Notes: generated by a model from the sequence alone, not told the origin. A DNA stretch of 64,000 nt from Hyphomonadaceae bacterium (GCA_009773395.1 WRPI01000001.1:310001-374000); one strand, 5' to 3'. Positions 18,580 to 28,190 are shown, counted from the stretch's first letter. A program made the numbers and translations.

Positions 18580-18785
18580 GAGAAAGGAAGTTTAAGTGGC
18601 TTTGGAATGGTTTATGGAAAATCATGCTTTTCCAAAACCATTCGATGAGCGTGAGTGCGCCCTAGGTTTTTGTCAAGGCCGCGCTTTGCGCCCGAAGGCT
18701 TTGGGCCTTGACAAAAACCTAGGACGCGAAGGGATAATAACCGAATGGGCTTAAGACAAACCTGCGCTTAAGACCATTCCAGACA
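18580..18785 (+). repeat. Three-hairpin intergenic element, copy 2 (family A)
   Basis: It lies in the 659-nt gap between the DUF2125 gene and rplU. Hairpin 1 is 18605-18643 (GAATGGTTT with AAACCATTC). The central hairpin is 18657-18727, with a perfect 20-bp stem 18661-18680/18704-18723 reading CCTAGGTTTTTGTCAAGGCC. Hairpin 3 is 18743-18779 (GAATGGGCTTAAG with CTTAAGACCATTC). The gaps are 13 and 15 nt; the second contains the conserved GGGATAATA. GGAATGGT at hairpin 1 can instead pair with ACCATTCC at hairpin 3. The outer arms seen in copy 3 have mostly decayed here. A TATAAT at 18803-18808 just after it might be an rplU promoter. Confidence 0.85.
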
Positions 18786-18955
18786 AAATCTTATATGTAA
18801 TCTATAATCTCCTGCTACTGCAACGCAATTGCACCGTAACACTAAAGATATCGGCTCATAATCCGCTTATAGTAATTCCGAAATGAACGAAGCTCGCAAA
18901 AAGCAATTAATTTTAAACAGCTAATGCTCTAATTCTGCCAATCCCAATTGACTCT

Positions 18956-19017
18956 TGCGAGCGCAAACTATAGTTACGCCACTTCAATCGCTCGCAGTTA
19001 GTTTGCGGGCATTTTTT
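18956..19017 (+). promoter_or_regulatory. rplU leader: overlapping stems in pseudoknot order ahead of a T-run
   Basis: TGCGAGCG (18956-18963) pairs perfectly with CGCTCGCA (18989-18996). CGCAAACTA (18962-18970) pairs perfectly with TAGTTTGCG (18999-19007). The arms alternate 1-2-1-2 and the 5' arms share two bases, so the stems are either a pseudoknot or alternatives. The second stem is followed after GGCA by TTTTTT at 19012-19017, like an intrinsic terminator. The rplU start is about 58 nt on. This suggests autogenous attenuation by a ribosomal protein, by inference only. The stretch 18416-18579 before the repeat holds no visible gene. Confidence 0.55.
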
Positions 19018-19074
19018 GCATGAATTTTGCAGCTTCATTTATCAAAAATGGGCGATTATAGAAGGAAAACACCG

Positions 19075-19386
19075 ATGTTCGCGGTGATTAAAACAGGCGG
19101 CAAGCAGTATAAAGTCGCAGCTGGTGACAAGTTTGTCATTGAAAAATTAGAAGGTGAAGCGGGTTCAAAAGTTGTTTTTGATCAAGTTTTGATGGTTGGT
19201 TCCGACAAAGGCGTTACTGTTGGTGCGCCGTTTGTTTCGGGCGCAACGGTTTCGGCTGAATTGGTCGATACGTTCAAAGGTGATAAAGTAATGGTTATCA
19301 AAAAGACCCGCCGCAACACATATCGTCGCCGCCGTGGTCATCGTCAACTTGGTACTTTGGTACAAATTACCGCACTAAACGCATAA
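19075..19386 (+). CDS. rplU: 50S ribosomal protein L21
   Basis: L21, a 23S rRNA-binding protein of the large subunit, 103 residues, the normal length. It starts MFAVIKTGGKQYKV and ends with the basic KKTRRNTYRRRRGHRQ region typical of L21. ATG 19075 is preferred over an upstream in-frame start because of the GAAGGA ribosome-binding sequence and the conserved N-terminus. rpmA follows after 11 nt. The leader carries a possible attenuator. Confidence 0.97.
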   Translation: MFAVIKTGGKQYKVAAGDKFVIEKLEGEAGSKVVFDQVLMVGSDKGVTVGAPFVSGATVSAELVDTFKGDKVMVIKKTRRNTYRRRRGHRQLGTLVQITALNA

Positions 19387-19397
19387 GGATTTAGGTA

Positions 19398-19664
19398 ATG
19401 GCACATAAGAAAGCCGGTGGTTCAACTCGCAACGGTCGCGATTCCCACTCAAAACGCTTGGGCGTTAAAAAATATGGCAATGAAACTGTAGTTGCTGGCA
19501 ATATTTTGGTGCGCCAACGCGGCACTAAGTTCTTTGCGGGTGACAATGTTGGTATGGGCAAAGACCATACTTTGTTTGCAACTGTTAATGGCATGGTGTC
19601 ATTCCGCCGCAAAGCCGATGACAGATGCTTTGTATCAGTTACGCCGGCACTTGCTGCGGAATAA
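19398..19664 (+). CDS. rpmA: 50S ribosomal protein L27
   Basis: L27, 88 residues, located near the peptidyl-transferase centre. The N-terminus [20 protein letters not shown] is the conserved tail that reaches the tRNA acceptor ends, and [12 protein letters not shown] follows. It is co-transcribed with rplU and ends before a strong intrinsic terminator at 19690-19712. Start and length are standard; the N-terminus is not the processed long form known from Firmicutes. Confidence 0.97.
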   Translation: MAHKKAGGSTRNGRDSHSKRLGVKKYGNETVVAGNILVRQRGTKFFAGDNVGMGKDHTLFATVNGMVSFRRKADDRCFVSVTPALAAE

Positions 19665-19689
19665 ACATTGCAGCCAATTTGTTTGAATT

Positions 19690-19712
19690 AGGGGCTGCAA
19701 AGCCCCTTTTTT
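19690..19712 (+). terminator. Intrinsic terminator after rplU-rpmA
   Basis: AGGGGCT (19690-19696), loop GCAA, AGCCCCT (19701-19707), then a T-run to 19712. This is a textbook rho-independent terminator 26 nt after the rpmA stop. It separates the ribosomal operon from obgE. Confidence 0.9.
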
Positions 19713-19746
19713 ATTGTAAAAAAGGAAAGTGATTTTGCAATCCAAT

Positions 19747-19830
19747 CCAACTTGCATAAGCAAGTTGGCAAGGCCAAGCGGCCGTCGCGCCTCGTGGCGC
19801 GCCCCCGCGGAGCAATTTGCGAAGCAAATT
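19747..19830 (+). promoter_or_regulatory. Four tandem hairpins in the obgE leader
   Basis: In 84 nt there are four successive perfect hairpins: CCAACTTGC/GCAAGTTGG with a 4-nt loop (19747-19768); GGCC/GGCC around AAGC (19772-19783); CGCGCC/GGCGCG around TCGT (19786-19801); and AATTTGC/GCAAATT around GAA (19814-19830). The last includes GCGAAGC, known as an unusually stable DNA mini-hairpin. They end 17 nt before the obgE ATG. They could be an RNA leader, a protein site or a decayed repeat. Confidence 0.6.
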
Positions 19831-19838
19831 AGGCGTGA

Positions 19839-20899
<1,061 letters not shown>

Positions 20900-20900
<1 letters not shown>

Positions 20901-22057
20901 TGCACCCATTATTTGGACAATCCGAACCAACGCGCCTTCACACCGCCAAGCGAATTGTCGTAAAATTCGGCTCATCTATTCTAGTTAATGCCAAAACTGG
21001 TGAGCCAAATCGTGAGTATTTATTGTCTATTGCTCGAAATATCCAAGAATTATTGGTGCATGGGGCGCAGGTTTTGATTGTTACTTCGGGCGCGGTTGCA
21101 ATTGGTCGCCGCATATTAGGGCTCGATGGCGCCAAAATGAAGCTTGAAGAAAAACAAGCCGCCGCCGCAACTGGGCAAGTCGCCTTGATGCAGGCTTGGC
21201 AAGCGGCATTGGCGGAATATAATATAAAATGTGCGCAATCTCTGCTAACCGCTTATGACACCGAAAGACGCCGCAATTGGTTAAATGCACGGGCAACTTT
21301 TGATGCTTTGTTCACGCTAGGGGTAGTACCGATTGTCAATGAGAACGACACGGTCGCAACAAGCGAAATCCGCTATGGTGACAATGATCGTCTTGCGGCG
21401 CGCGTGGCACAAATGATTGGCGCGGATTGTTTGATATTGTTTTCTGATATTGATGGGCTTTATGATAAGAACCCGCGTCAATTTTCCGAGGCAAAACACA
21501 TTGATGTTGTTGGCGCAATTACCCCCGCTATCGAGGCCATGGCAGGTGAAGCAAACGCCGCTGTGGGTATGGGCTCAGGGGGAATGCGCACCAAAATTGA
21601 AGCTGCAATTATTGCAACATCGGCGGGCTGCGCGGTGGCAATTTGCGACGGCCGTGGGCTTGGCGCTTTGGCACGTTTAGGCAATCACGGCAAAGCCACT
21701 TGGTTTGAAGCAGCAACCGACCCAAAAACCGCGCGGCATTTGTGGTTGGCACATAATTTAAGGCCACAAGGCACATATGTCATTGATAAAGGCGCCGTCA
21801 CTGCGCTGTTGGCTGGAGCCAGTCTTCTGCCAATCGGGGTTGTTTCGGTGGAAGGTAATTTTGAGCGCGGTGACGCTGTTGCCATCAAAGGCAAAAACGG
21901 CAAAATCGTCGGACGCGGCATAAGCGCATACAGCTCTGGCGATGCTGGGCAAATTATTGGCGTCAAGTCCGAAGAAATTGAGCGTATTCTTGGATTTTCT
22001 GGCCGCCCCGCGCTTGTCCATCGTGATGATATGGTGGTTGGCGCAATAGTTGAATGA
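20900..22057 (+). CDS. proB: Glutamate 5-kinase
   Basis: Phosphorylates glutamate for proline synthesis. The amino-acid kinase domain starts with IVVKFGSSILV and contains IVTSGAVAIGRR, NENDTVAT and GSGGMRTKIEAA; the C-terminal third is a PUA domain. ATG 20900 overlaps the obgE stop; an in-frame TTG at 20888 lies inside obgE and is not preferred. The length of 385 residues is usual. proA, which often follows proB in Alphaproteobacteria, is not in this window. Confidence 0.93.
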
Positions 22058-22117
22058 ACTGCAACAATTTTTGGATAAATCTTGCAAAGCACTGCACTTT
22101 TGCCCATTGGTGCGAGT

Positions 22118-22879
22118 ATGAACTCCGATAAAACCGATAGCCCAGAAGATATTTCCCAATTGCGTGCAAAAATTGATGCGATTGATGCGCAAATCGCGAA
22201 TCTATTGGTTGAGCGCACCGAAATATCGCAAGCAGTTGCTTTTTCTAAAAATAGTGACGCAAAAAATGCTAATATGGAGCTCAGTTTTGGTTGGCGGCCC
22301 AAGCGTGAAATCGAGATATTGCGCCATATAAGGCAGGCCCAACCTAGCCTTGGCAAACGGCTTTCATATATGGTGTGGCGCGCGATGATTACCCGCAATT
22401 TGGCATCACAAGCACCAATGGAAGTTATTTGCGTAAGGCAATCCGAAGCCGCCAGCCGTATTGGTTTTGGTGCGGCGATTGTTCCGCGCATTGTTGAAAA
22501 TTGTGATTTTGCACTTCAAATTTCTAACTCAACCGAGAACATAATATTGTCGCTTCCTTGGCCCGATGAAAACCAAAATTGGTGGCTTAGGTTGCTTGAG
22601 CCCCAATATAGTGATTTGAAAATCAATATGGCGTTACCGCATATTGATGACCGCGAGCCCGAGGCCCTTTGCCTTGCCCGCATTGCGCCTATTGAAACTG
22701 GAAATGATTTTAGTCTGATCGCGACCAAGACAGCGGAAATCGAATTTCCAAATCCCGCCGATGCTGAATTGATTTCAACTGCATGTGGCCATTGCCTTTG
22801 GCGTTTGCGCGGCTTTCACAGCGAACTAACATCTCCAAATGAACCAGTGTATTTCCTCGGTGCATACGCACTTGTATAA
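22118..22879 (+). CDS. Chorismate mutase domain protein
   Basis: The N-terminal 80 or so residues form an AroQ-type chorismate mutase helix bundle: QLRAKIDAIDAQIANLLVERTEISQ, then KREIEIL and MVWRAMITRNL. That domain converts chorismate to prephenate for Tyr and Phe. The remaining roughly 160 residues carry no motif I recognise; they occur in alphaproteobacterial homologues next to hisC and tyrC. The start is set at ATG 22118; an upstream in-frame TTG at 22082 would add 12 residues. The next gene is the aminotransferase acting in the same pathway. Confidence 0.8.
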   Translation: MNSDKTDSPEDISQLRAKIDAIDAQIANLLVERTEISQAVAFSKNSDAKNANMELSFGWRPKREIEILRHIRQAQPSLGKRLSYMVWRAMITRNLASQAPMEVICVRQSEAASRIGFGAAIVPRIVENCDFALQISNSTENIILSLPWPDENQNWWLRLLEPQYSDLKINMALPHIDDREPEALCLARIAPIETGNDFSLIATKTAEIEFPNPADAELISTACGHCLWRLRGFHSELTSPNEPVYFLGAYALV

Positions 22880-22898
22880 CCCCATAAAGGCCTTTGAA

Positions 22899-23987
22899 AT
22901 GCAACCCGAACCCCTGAATAATATTCTTGATATCGTCCCTTATAAAGGTGGCGAAGCGCAAATTGAGGGCGTGTCAAAAATCTATAAATTGTCGTCCAAT
23001 GAAAACCCGTTGGGCTGTTCGGGCACTGCCCGTGCCGCATATATACAGGCCGCCGATGCTCTTAATATTTATCCCGATGGTGCGCATGATGAATTGCGCG
23101 CGGCAATCGCCACCCGTTTTGGCCTTGATGCGGGGCGTATTATTTGCACCAATGGATCGGACGAAGTTTTCCAACTTTTGGGACGAACTTATTTGCAGCC
23201 GGGTGATGAAATTATTCAAAGTGAATATGGTTTTCTGGTCTATCGATTGATTGCACAGCAATCTGGTGCAAAATGCATCAGCGCGCCGACCAAAAATTTC
23301 ACGGCGCAAGTTGACGCTATACTTGCAGCGGTAACGCCAAAAACCAAAATTATATTTCTCGATAATCCCAGCAATCCATGCGGAACATATATTGGGTTCG
23401 ACGAAATCAAAAGGCTTCACAGTGGCTTGCCTTCCAATATTTTATTGGTGCTTGATGCAGCCTATGCCGAATATGTAAATGCCAATGATTATTCGGCTGG
23501 CCTTGAATTGGCGGCAACATTTGACAATGTTTTGATGACACGAACATTTTCAAAAATCCTCGGCCTTGCGGCACTTCGCATTGGTTGGGCTTATGGCCCC
23601 CAACGGGTCGTCGATGCATTAAACCGCGTCCGCGGGCCGTTCAATGTGACCGCCCCATCACTTTGCGCTGGCGCAGCAGCCATGCGCGATATGTCTTTTA
23701 GCCAAGAAAGCAATAGCCACAATCAAAAATGGCTCGATATTTTGACAAAGGAAATTGAGGATCTTGGCTTAGCGCCCGTCAAAAGCGTCGCCAATTTTGT
23801 TTTGGTTGGCTTCGCGCAAAATGGTGCAAAAACGGCTGATGCTTGTGATGAATTCTTAAAGTCCAAGGGTCTTATTGTGCGCAAACTGGGGGCATATGAA
23901 TTGCCAAACCATCTACGCATCAGCATAGGCACCGATGAAGCAAATCATGCACTTATTGCTGCATTAAGGGATTTTATGCGTGAATAA
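22899..23987 (+). CDS. hisC: Histidinol-phosphate/aromatic aminotransferase
   Basis: PLP enzyme of 362 residues, fold type I. Motifs: SSNENPLG near the N-terminus, NGSDEVFQLL, FLDNPSNPCGT, and the Schiff-base lysine in TRTFSKILGLAALRIGWA. It may serve histidine synthesis, Tyr/Phe synthesis, or both; in this locus, between chorismate mutase and prephenate dehydrogenase, an aromatic role is likely. ATG 22899 is chosen because the upstream GTG start would overlap the preceding gene by 41 nt. The stop overlaps tyrC by 8 nt. Confidence 0.9.
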   Translation: MQPEPLNNILDIVPYKGGEAQIEGVSKIYKLSSNENPLGCSGTARAAYIQAADALNIYPDGAHDELRAAIATRFGLDAGRIICTNGSDEVFQLLGRTYLQPGDEIIQSEYGFLVYRLIAQQSGAKCISAPTKNFTAQVDAILAAVTPKTKIIFLDNPSNPCGTYIGFDEIKRLHSGLPSNILLVLDAAYAEYVNANDYSAGLELAATFDNVLMTRTFSKILGLAALRIGWAYGPQRVVDALNRVRGPFNVTAPSLCAGAAAMRDMSFSQESNSHNQKWLDILTKEIEDLGLAPVKSVANFVLVGFAQNGAKTADACDEFLKSKGLIVRKLGAYELPNHLRISIGTDEANHALIAALRDFMRE

Positions 23988-24885
23988 GTTCAACAAAATC
24001 GCGATCATCGGTATTGGCTTAATCGGCTCCTCGATTGCGCTAAAAGCACGAGAAATAAACATCGCGGGAGAAATTGCGCTTTATGACATCGACCCCGAAG
24101 TGCGCGAAATAGCGCGCGAATTGAAATTGGGGCGGGTTTATGAAAATTTCGCTGAATTATTGCGCGGCGCAGATTTGGTGATTTTATGTGTGCCATGCGG
24201 CGCTATGGAAGCGGTTAGTCAACAAATCGCGCCATTCCTTAAAGCTGGCACTATTTTGACCGATGTTGGCTCGGTCAAAGGCGAAATTGTCAAAATATTG
24301 ACTGCAAATGCGCCCGAAAATGTGTTTGTGATACCCGGTCACCCAATTGCAGGCACCGAACAATCGGGGCCGCGAGCAGGCTTCGCCGAATTGTTTGACG
24401 GGCGTTGGTGTATAATTACGCCGATAAACCAAAGCGAGGAATATTTGGCGGCACTTGCCAAACTATCTGATTTTTGGACCAGCCTTGGCTCAAAAATTGA
24501 GCTTATGGATCCTGCGCGGCATGATTTGGTATTGGCCATGACCAGCCATATTCCGCACCTAATCGCTTTTTGCATTGTAAACACCGCTGAGGACACTGAA
24601 ACCCTTAGTGAAAGCGAAGTTGTTAAATACTCGGCTGGTGGCTTTCGCGATTTTACACGAATTGCAGCATCGGATCCAACTATGTGGCGTGATGTGTTCT
24701 TGCTAAATAAAGACGCGGTATTAGATATTTTGGGGCGGTTTTCGGAAGATTTGACCGCACTTCGCCGCGCGATACGTTGGGACGACGGCGACGTATTATT
24801 TGACGTCATCACCCGCGCGCGCCGTATGCGTAAAGAAGTTATTGATGCTGGCCAAGACAGCGAAAAACCGAATTTCGGTAGATAA
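23980..24885 (+). CDS. tyrC: Prephenate/arogenate dehydrogenase
   Basis: NAD(P)-dependent dehydrogenase for tyrosine synthesis, 301 residues. The N-terminal Rossmann motif is IIGIGLIGSSIALKA; PGHPIAGTEQSGP is the conserved active-site His block; the C-terminal half is helical. GTG 23980 overlaps hisC by 8 nt. With chorismate mutase and HisC it forms a short Tyr pathway operon, as in Rhizobiales. Preference for prephenate over arogenate cannot be decided from sequence. Confidence 0.9.
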   Translation: MNKFNKIAIIGIGLIGSSIALKAREINIAGEIALYDIDPEVREIARELKLGRVYENFAELLRGADLVILCVPCGAMEAVSQQIAPFLKAGTILTDVGSVKGEIVKILTANAPENVFVIPGHPIAGTEQSGPRAGFAELFDGRWCIITPINQSEEYLAALAKLSDFWTSLGSKIELMDPARHDLVLAMTSHIPHLIAFCIVNTAEDTETLSESEVVKYSAGGFRDFTRIAASDPTMWRDVFLLNKDAVLDILGRFSEDLTALRRAIRWDDGDVLFDVITRARRMRKEVIDAGQDSEKPNFGR

Positions 24886-24910
24886 GCAGCGACATGCATT
24901 TGCCATAACA

Positions 24911-24941
24911 TTCATATATGCTAATATACGCAAATTATGAA
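24911..24941. promoter_or_regulatory. Possible BigR-type operator before its own gene
   Basis: An AT-rich stretch with TTCATA and TATGAA as outer arms lies 13 nt before the ArsR-family start codon. On the reverse strand it contains TATATTAGCA, a 10-mer also found in the strong palindrome at 28214-28239. The inner symmetry is poor, so this may be a weak autoregulatory site. Confidence 0.4.
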
Positions 24942-24953
24942 GGCAGAGACCCT

Positions 24954-25286
24954 ATGATTGAATCAATGAGCGAAGCACAAATGGAAGTGATGGCCGAAGA
25001 AGCTTCTGGGCTTTTATTGGCAATGAGCAATCCTAAGCGGCTTTTAATTATGTGCAACCTCCTTGATGGCGAACTTTCGGTCAATCAATTGGCGGCAAGA
25101 GTCAATCTCAATCAATCGGCCTTGTCACAGCATTTGGGAAAATTACGTGCACTGAAATTAGTGGCAACACGGCGCGATGCGCAAAATATTTTCTATCGCC
25201 TCGCATCAAACGAAGTTACCGAAGTTTTGTCAGTATTGAATAAATTATACTGCCAAAGCGATGGGACCGCCGCCTTGGCGTGCTGA
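24954..25286 (+). CDS. bigR: ArsR-family persulfide-responsive repressor (BigR/SqrR type)
   Basis: Winged-helix repressor of 110 residues. The recognition region reads VNLNQSALSQHLGKLRALKLV. Two cysteines, Cys34 (LIMCNLL) and Cys100 (KLYCQSD), are 66 residues apart, as in the dithiol pair of BigR and SqrR that forms a tri- or tetrasulfide with reactive sulfur and releases DNA. ATG 24954 gives this register; an upstream in-frame TTG would add 12 residues. It sits convergent to SQR and near a rhodanese and a DUF2892 protein, the usual BigR regulon. A metal-sensing ArsR is less likely because the metal-site CxC motif is missing. Confidence 0.85.
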   Translation: MIESMSEAQMEVMAEEASGLLLAMSNPKRLLIMCNLLDGELSVNQLAARVNLNQSALSQHLGKLRALKLVATRRDAQNIFYRLASNEVTEVLSVLNKLYCQSDGTAALAC

Positions 25287-25290
25287 AAAT

Positions 25291-25331
25291 GACGCCACTC
25301 CAATTCATCGATTAGTAGTGGCGTCGCTTTT
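25291..25331. terminator. Bidirectional terminator between bigR and sqr
   Basis: GACGCCACT (25291-25299) pairs perfectly with AGTGGCGTC (25317-25325), followed by GCTTTTGT on the + strand. It lies in the 48-nt gap between convergent stops and probably ends both transcripts. Confidence 0.75.
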
Positions 25332-25334
25332 GTA

Positions 25335-26606
25335 TTATTCCTTCAACTTCTTAATTCCCAAGAAGTCCATAACGAATTTCTCGTAAAACGGCTCAGTATT
25401 GCCGCTTCTGACTTTGCCAAGGAAATATTTTTCAAAGCCAATTTTCGCCAAATGAACCCATTTGCCTTTGCTGGACCAATTGCGATTGCGTGGTGGGATT
25501 TGTGGTTCGGCAACGAACGCTATCCCGCTGTCGCCAAAGTCCGCTAGGCAAACCGCATTCCAGCTTGCAATATGCGTGGCTTCATTTCCGCGCACTAATT
25601 GCCCGATATTTAACGCGGTGGCAGTAACCATAGATTCAATCATAAACCCTGTTTTTGGCACACCACATGGCACAGGCGTTGGGCCTGCTGGCGCAATTGC
25701 AACGCACACGCCAACCGCGAACACATTTTGATATGTTGGGTTTCTTTGGTTTTTATCAACCAAAATGAAACCGCGTGGATTGGTAAGTTTTTCAATGCCA
25801 AAAACAGCGGGAACGCCCCTGAACGCTGGCAGCAGCATCGCAAAGCCAAAAGGAATTTCTTTTTGCGCTTTCACCGTACCGTCGTCATTTATTTCTTCAA
25901 TAAATAATTTGCCTTCTTCGGCCTTTTGCACTTTGGACGAAGTATGCCACTTAATGTGCCGATCTCGGAAAGCGCTTTCAAGAAGGCCTTTGGTATCGCC
26001 AACGCCATCAAGCCCTAAATGGCCAATGTAAGGCTCCGAAGTGACAAATGTCATTGCGACTTTATCGCGGATTTTGCGTCGCCTTAATTCAGTGTCCAAA
26101 ATCATGGTGAATTCATAAGCTGGGCCATAACATGATGCGCCTTGAACTGCGCCAACCACGATGGGGCCAGGGTTTTTGCAGAATTCTTCAAATTTATCCG
26201 AAGCTTTAAGCGCATGATCCACATGGCAAATGCTGGTGGTGTGGCCTTCGGGGCCGAGACCTGAAATTTCATCAAATGCCAAATCAGGCCCAGTTGCGAT
26301 AACTAAATAATCATAATCCAGTTTACGGCCGTCATTAAGTTCGACTTGATTGGCGTCTGGGTGAACTCTTTTTGCACCACAATCTTCCAAGCCGATGTGA
26401 TGTTTTGCAAACGCCGCGCGAAGATCTACTTCTATTGATTCGCGGTTACGCCATTTTACCGCAACCCACGGATTTGACGGAACAAAATGATAGATTGAAC
26501 CGTTGTTTACTACCGTCAATGTGTCTTCCGAGCGAATTTGCTCTTTCAATTCATAAGCAGCAATTGCACCGCCTAGACCTGCTCCTATAAGTATAATTTT
26601 TGCCAT
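25335..26606 (-). CDS. sqr: Sulfide:quinone oxidoreductase
   Basis: Membrane-associated flavoprotein of 423 residues oxidising sulfide and reducing quinone. The N-terminal FAD motif is ILIGAGLGGAIAA. Cys127 (SICHVD), Cys159 (GASCYGP) and Cys353 (NAVCLADFGD) match the positions and context of the three redox cysteines of SQR (128, 160 and 356 in the Acidithiobacillus enzyme). That separates it from NADH dehydrogenase type II. It is the third gene of a leftward operon after DUF2892 and tolC, 30 nt from tolC. It should supply persulfide to the adjacent rhodanese. Confidence 0.88.
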   Translation of the reverse strand: MAKIILIGAGLGGAIAAYELKEQIRSEDTLTVVNNGSIYHFVPSNPWVAVKWRNRESIEVDLRAAFAKHHIGLEDCGAKRVHPDANQVELNDGRKLDYDYLVIATGPDLAFDEISGLGPEGHTTSICHVDHALKASDKFEEFCKNPGPIVVGAVQGASCYGPAYEFTMILDTELRRRKIRDKVAMTFVTSEPYIGHLGLDGVGDTKGLLESAFRDRHIKWHTSSKVQKAEEGKLFIEEINDDGTVKAQKEIPFGFAMLLPAFRGVPAVFGIEKLTNPRGFILVDKNQRNPTYQNVFAVGVCVAIAPAGPTPVPCGVPKTGFMIESMVTATALNIGQLVRGNEATHIASWNAVCLADFGDSGIAFVAEPQIPPRNRNWSSKGKWVHLAKIGFEKYFLGKVRSGNTEPFYEKFVMDFLGIKKLKE

Positions 26607-26636
26607 TTCTCATCCCTTTTTGTTTTATTTGGCCCC

Positions 26637-27917
26637 TTAATTCATGATACCAATTGCGGCCATAATTTGGTATCTTGTGCTAATTAACTTGCCGCTGGTC
26701 ATTGCCAGAGCCATTTGTGCCGAAGTTAAATCCCTTTGCGCATTAAGCAAGTCCACAATTGGTCGCATGCCAACTCGAAACTCGGCTTCGACACTATCTT
26801 TGGCAATTTGCCGCGCATTTAGGCTTGCGCGGGCAGCAATTAGACTTGCTTGCGCAGCTTCATAGTCCGCATATGCGCGCTCAACCCCAAAAATAATATT
26901 GCGGTTAATTGCAGCATTTTGTGACTTCAGTGCATCGCGATTAGCGCGCGCGACATCAATATTTGCACTGGTCCGGCCCGCTGTCCAAAGCGGAACCGAA
27001 AAATTGACATAAGCGCCAATATCGTCGGATTTATATCCCGCAAGAAACTGATCGCGAACTGTGCTTGCGCGCGCGCTTACCGAGACATTTGGATAGCGGC
27101 TGGCATATGCCGCACGCACCATCGCTTCTGCTGCCGCCAGTTTTGCTTTATTGGCTGCTAATAATGGGTGGTCTGCAAGTGCTTGTTCGCGCGCTGTTGC
27201 AATATTTTGCGGAATATAATTGGGCAAGCCGTCCAAATTCGGATTGGTAAAATCGCGGCCTGTTAATCGCCGCAAATTGGCATTTGCTGTGGCAAGACTG
27301 CCCTGAGCTTCAGATACCAATGATTGCGCCCCAGCAAGCGCCGCCAATGCTTCGGCTTTGCGCGAAACTGGCACTTCGCCAGCATTAAATTGCAAAGTCG
27401 CGTCATTCGCATATCTTTGCATTGCCGCCAAATTGTCATTGGCAAATCTAAGCGCCTGACCCGCAACATATGCATCGCTATATGCTTTTGCAACTTCAGC
27501 GACTAATTGGTTGAGGGCGTTCTCATACTCACCGTTTTGCGCCGCCAAATTATATTCTGCGGCGGAAACTTGCGCCAATGATGCGCCACCATCGAACACC
27601 CGCCTTTCCCAAGCGATTGCCAATGAACGCGGATAAATTTCGCGAGAACCGGCACCAAAGTCCGCACTACTGGCACCAAATGAGCCCTGAGCACCAACCG
27701 AGGAGCGCCGATTAGCCCGCGCAAGCTGATATTGTGATTGCGACACATTCACCATGGCACCTACAGCTTGGAGTGATGGTTCGCCCAAAACCGCCGCTTC
27801 AATCGCGCTTTGCAAGCTCTGTGAGTTGGCATTCGCACTTTGAGCATAAGCCAACGGCGGCACGGCGGTCAATATTGAACCAAATGCAAATATTGCGGCA
27901 ATTAGTGACTTTTTCAT
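26637..27917 (-). CDS. TolC family outer-membrane efflux channel
   Basis: Outer-membrane factor of 426 residues with a signal peptide cleaved about after AYA (residues 24-26) and two homologous alpha-helical repeats rich in Ala, Gln and Asn, as in TolC. It overlaps the DUF2892 gene by 4 nt. The matching inner-membrane parts (MFP and RND) are in the opposite operon starting at the same divergent promoter, so the three should form one tripartite pump. The substrate is unknown. Confidence 0.85.
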   Translation of the reverse strand: MKKSLIAAIFAFGSILTAVPPLAYAQSANANSQSLQSAIEAAVLGEPSLQAVGAMVNVSQSQYQLARANRRSSVGAQGSFGASSADFGAGSREIYPRSLAIAWERRVFDGGASLAQVSAAEYNLAAQNGEYENALNQLVAEVAKAYSDAYVAGQALRFANDNLAAMQRYANDATLQFNAGEVPVSRKAEALAALAGAQSLVSEAQGSLATANANLRRLTGRDFTNPNLDGLPNYIPQNIATAREQALADHPLLAANKAKLAAAEAMVRAAYASRYPNVSVSARASTVRDQFLAGYKSDDIGAYVNFSVPLWTAGRTSANIDVARANRDALKSQNAAINRNIIFGVERAYADYEAAQASLIAARASLNARQIAKDSVEAEFRVGMRPIVDLLNAQRDLTSAQMALAMTSGKLISTRYQIMAAIGIMN

Positions 27918-28117
27918 TTGAAGTGATCACCAGCTTTTAAGCCGAGCTTTTTGAAAACCGCCGCTGCGGGGCAAAATTTAGTAAATGAGGCTTGCAACAT
28001 ATTGGCACCAGCAAAAGCAGTGAGCCATAAAAAGTTCTCATTTACAAATTGCCCCAAAGCAAGCGATACTAAAACCACAATTCCTGCAAAACGGAATACT
28101 GCACCATCAATCGTCAT
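27914..28117 (-). CDS. DUF2892 (YgaP transmembrane type) small membrane protein
   Basis: Protein of 67 residues with two hydrophobic segments (about 10-24 and 30-42) and the FCPAAAVFKKLG end found in DUF2892 proteins. These small proteins are usually next to or fused with rhodanese domains, as in YgaP, and are frequent members of BigR regulons. Its exact role is unknown; it may hold the cytoplasmic rhodanese to the membrane. It is first in the operon with tolC and sqr. Confidence 0.85.
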   Translation of the reverse strand: MTIDGAVFRFAGIVVLVSLALGQFVNENFLWLTAFAGANMLQASFTKFCPAAAVFKKLGLKAGDHFK

Positions 28118-28190
28118 TGTTTTCTTTCCTTAAAGCGTGAAGCCGAAACCAATGTCACAATCAAATGACAAAAGATTTCCTCGCCTGCGC

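Noticed and set aside
18657-18727. Central hairpins as ordinary intrinsic terminators.
   Set aside because: The T-rich part is inside the stem and no T-run follows; stems of 20-25 bp and two flank hairpins do not fit a simple terminator. Assisted termination is still possible.
18885-19020. tRNA gene before rplU.
   Set aside because: The region folds, but has no T-loop GTTC motif, no acceptor stem of 7 bp and no anticodon arm in place.
25335-26606. Type II NADH dehydrogenase.
   Set aside because: The three cysteines at positions 127, 159 and 353 match SQR, and the sulfide-gene neighbours agree.
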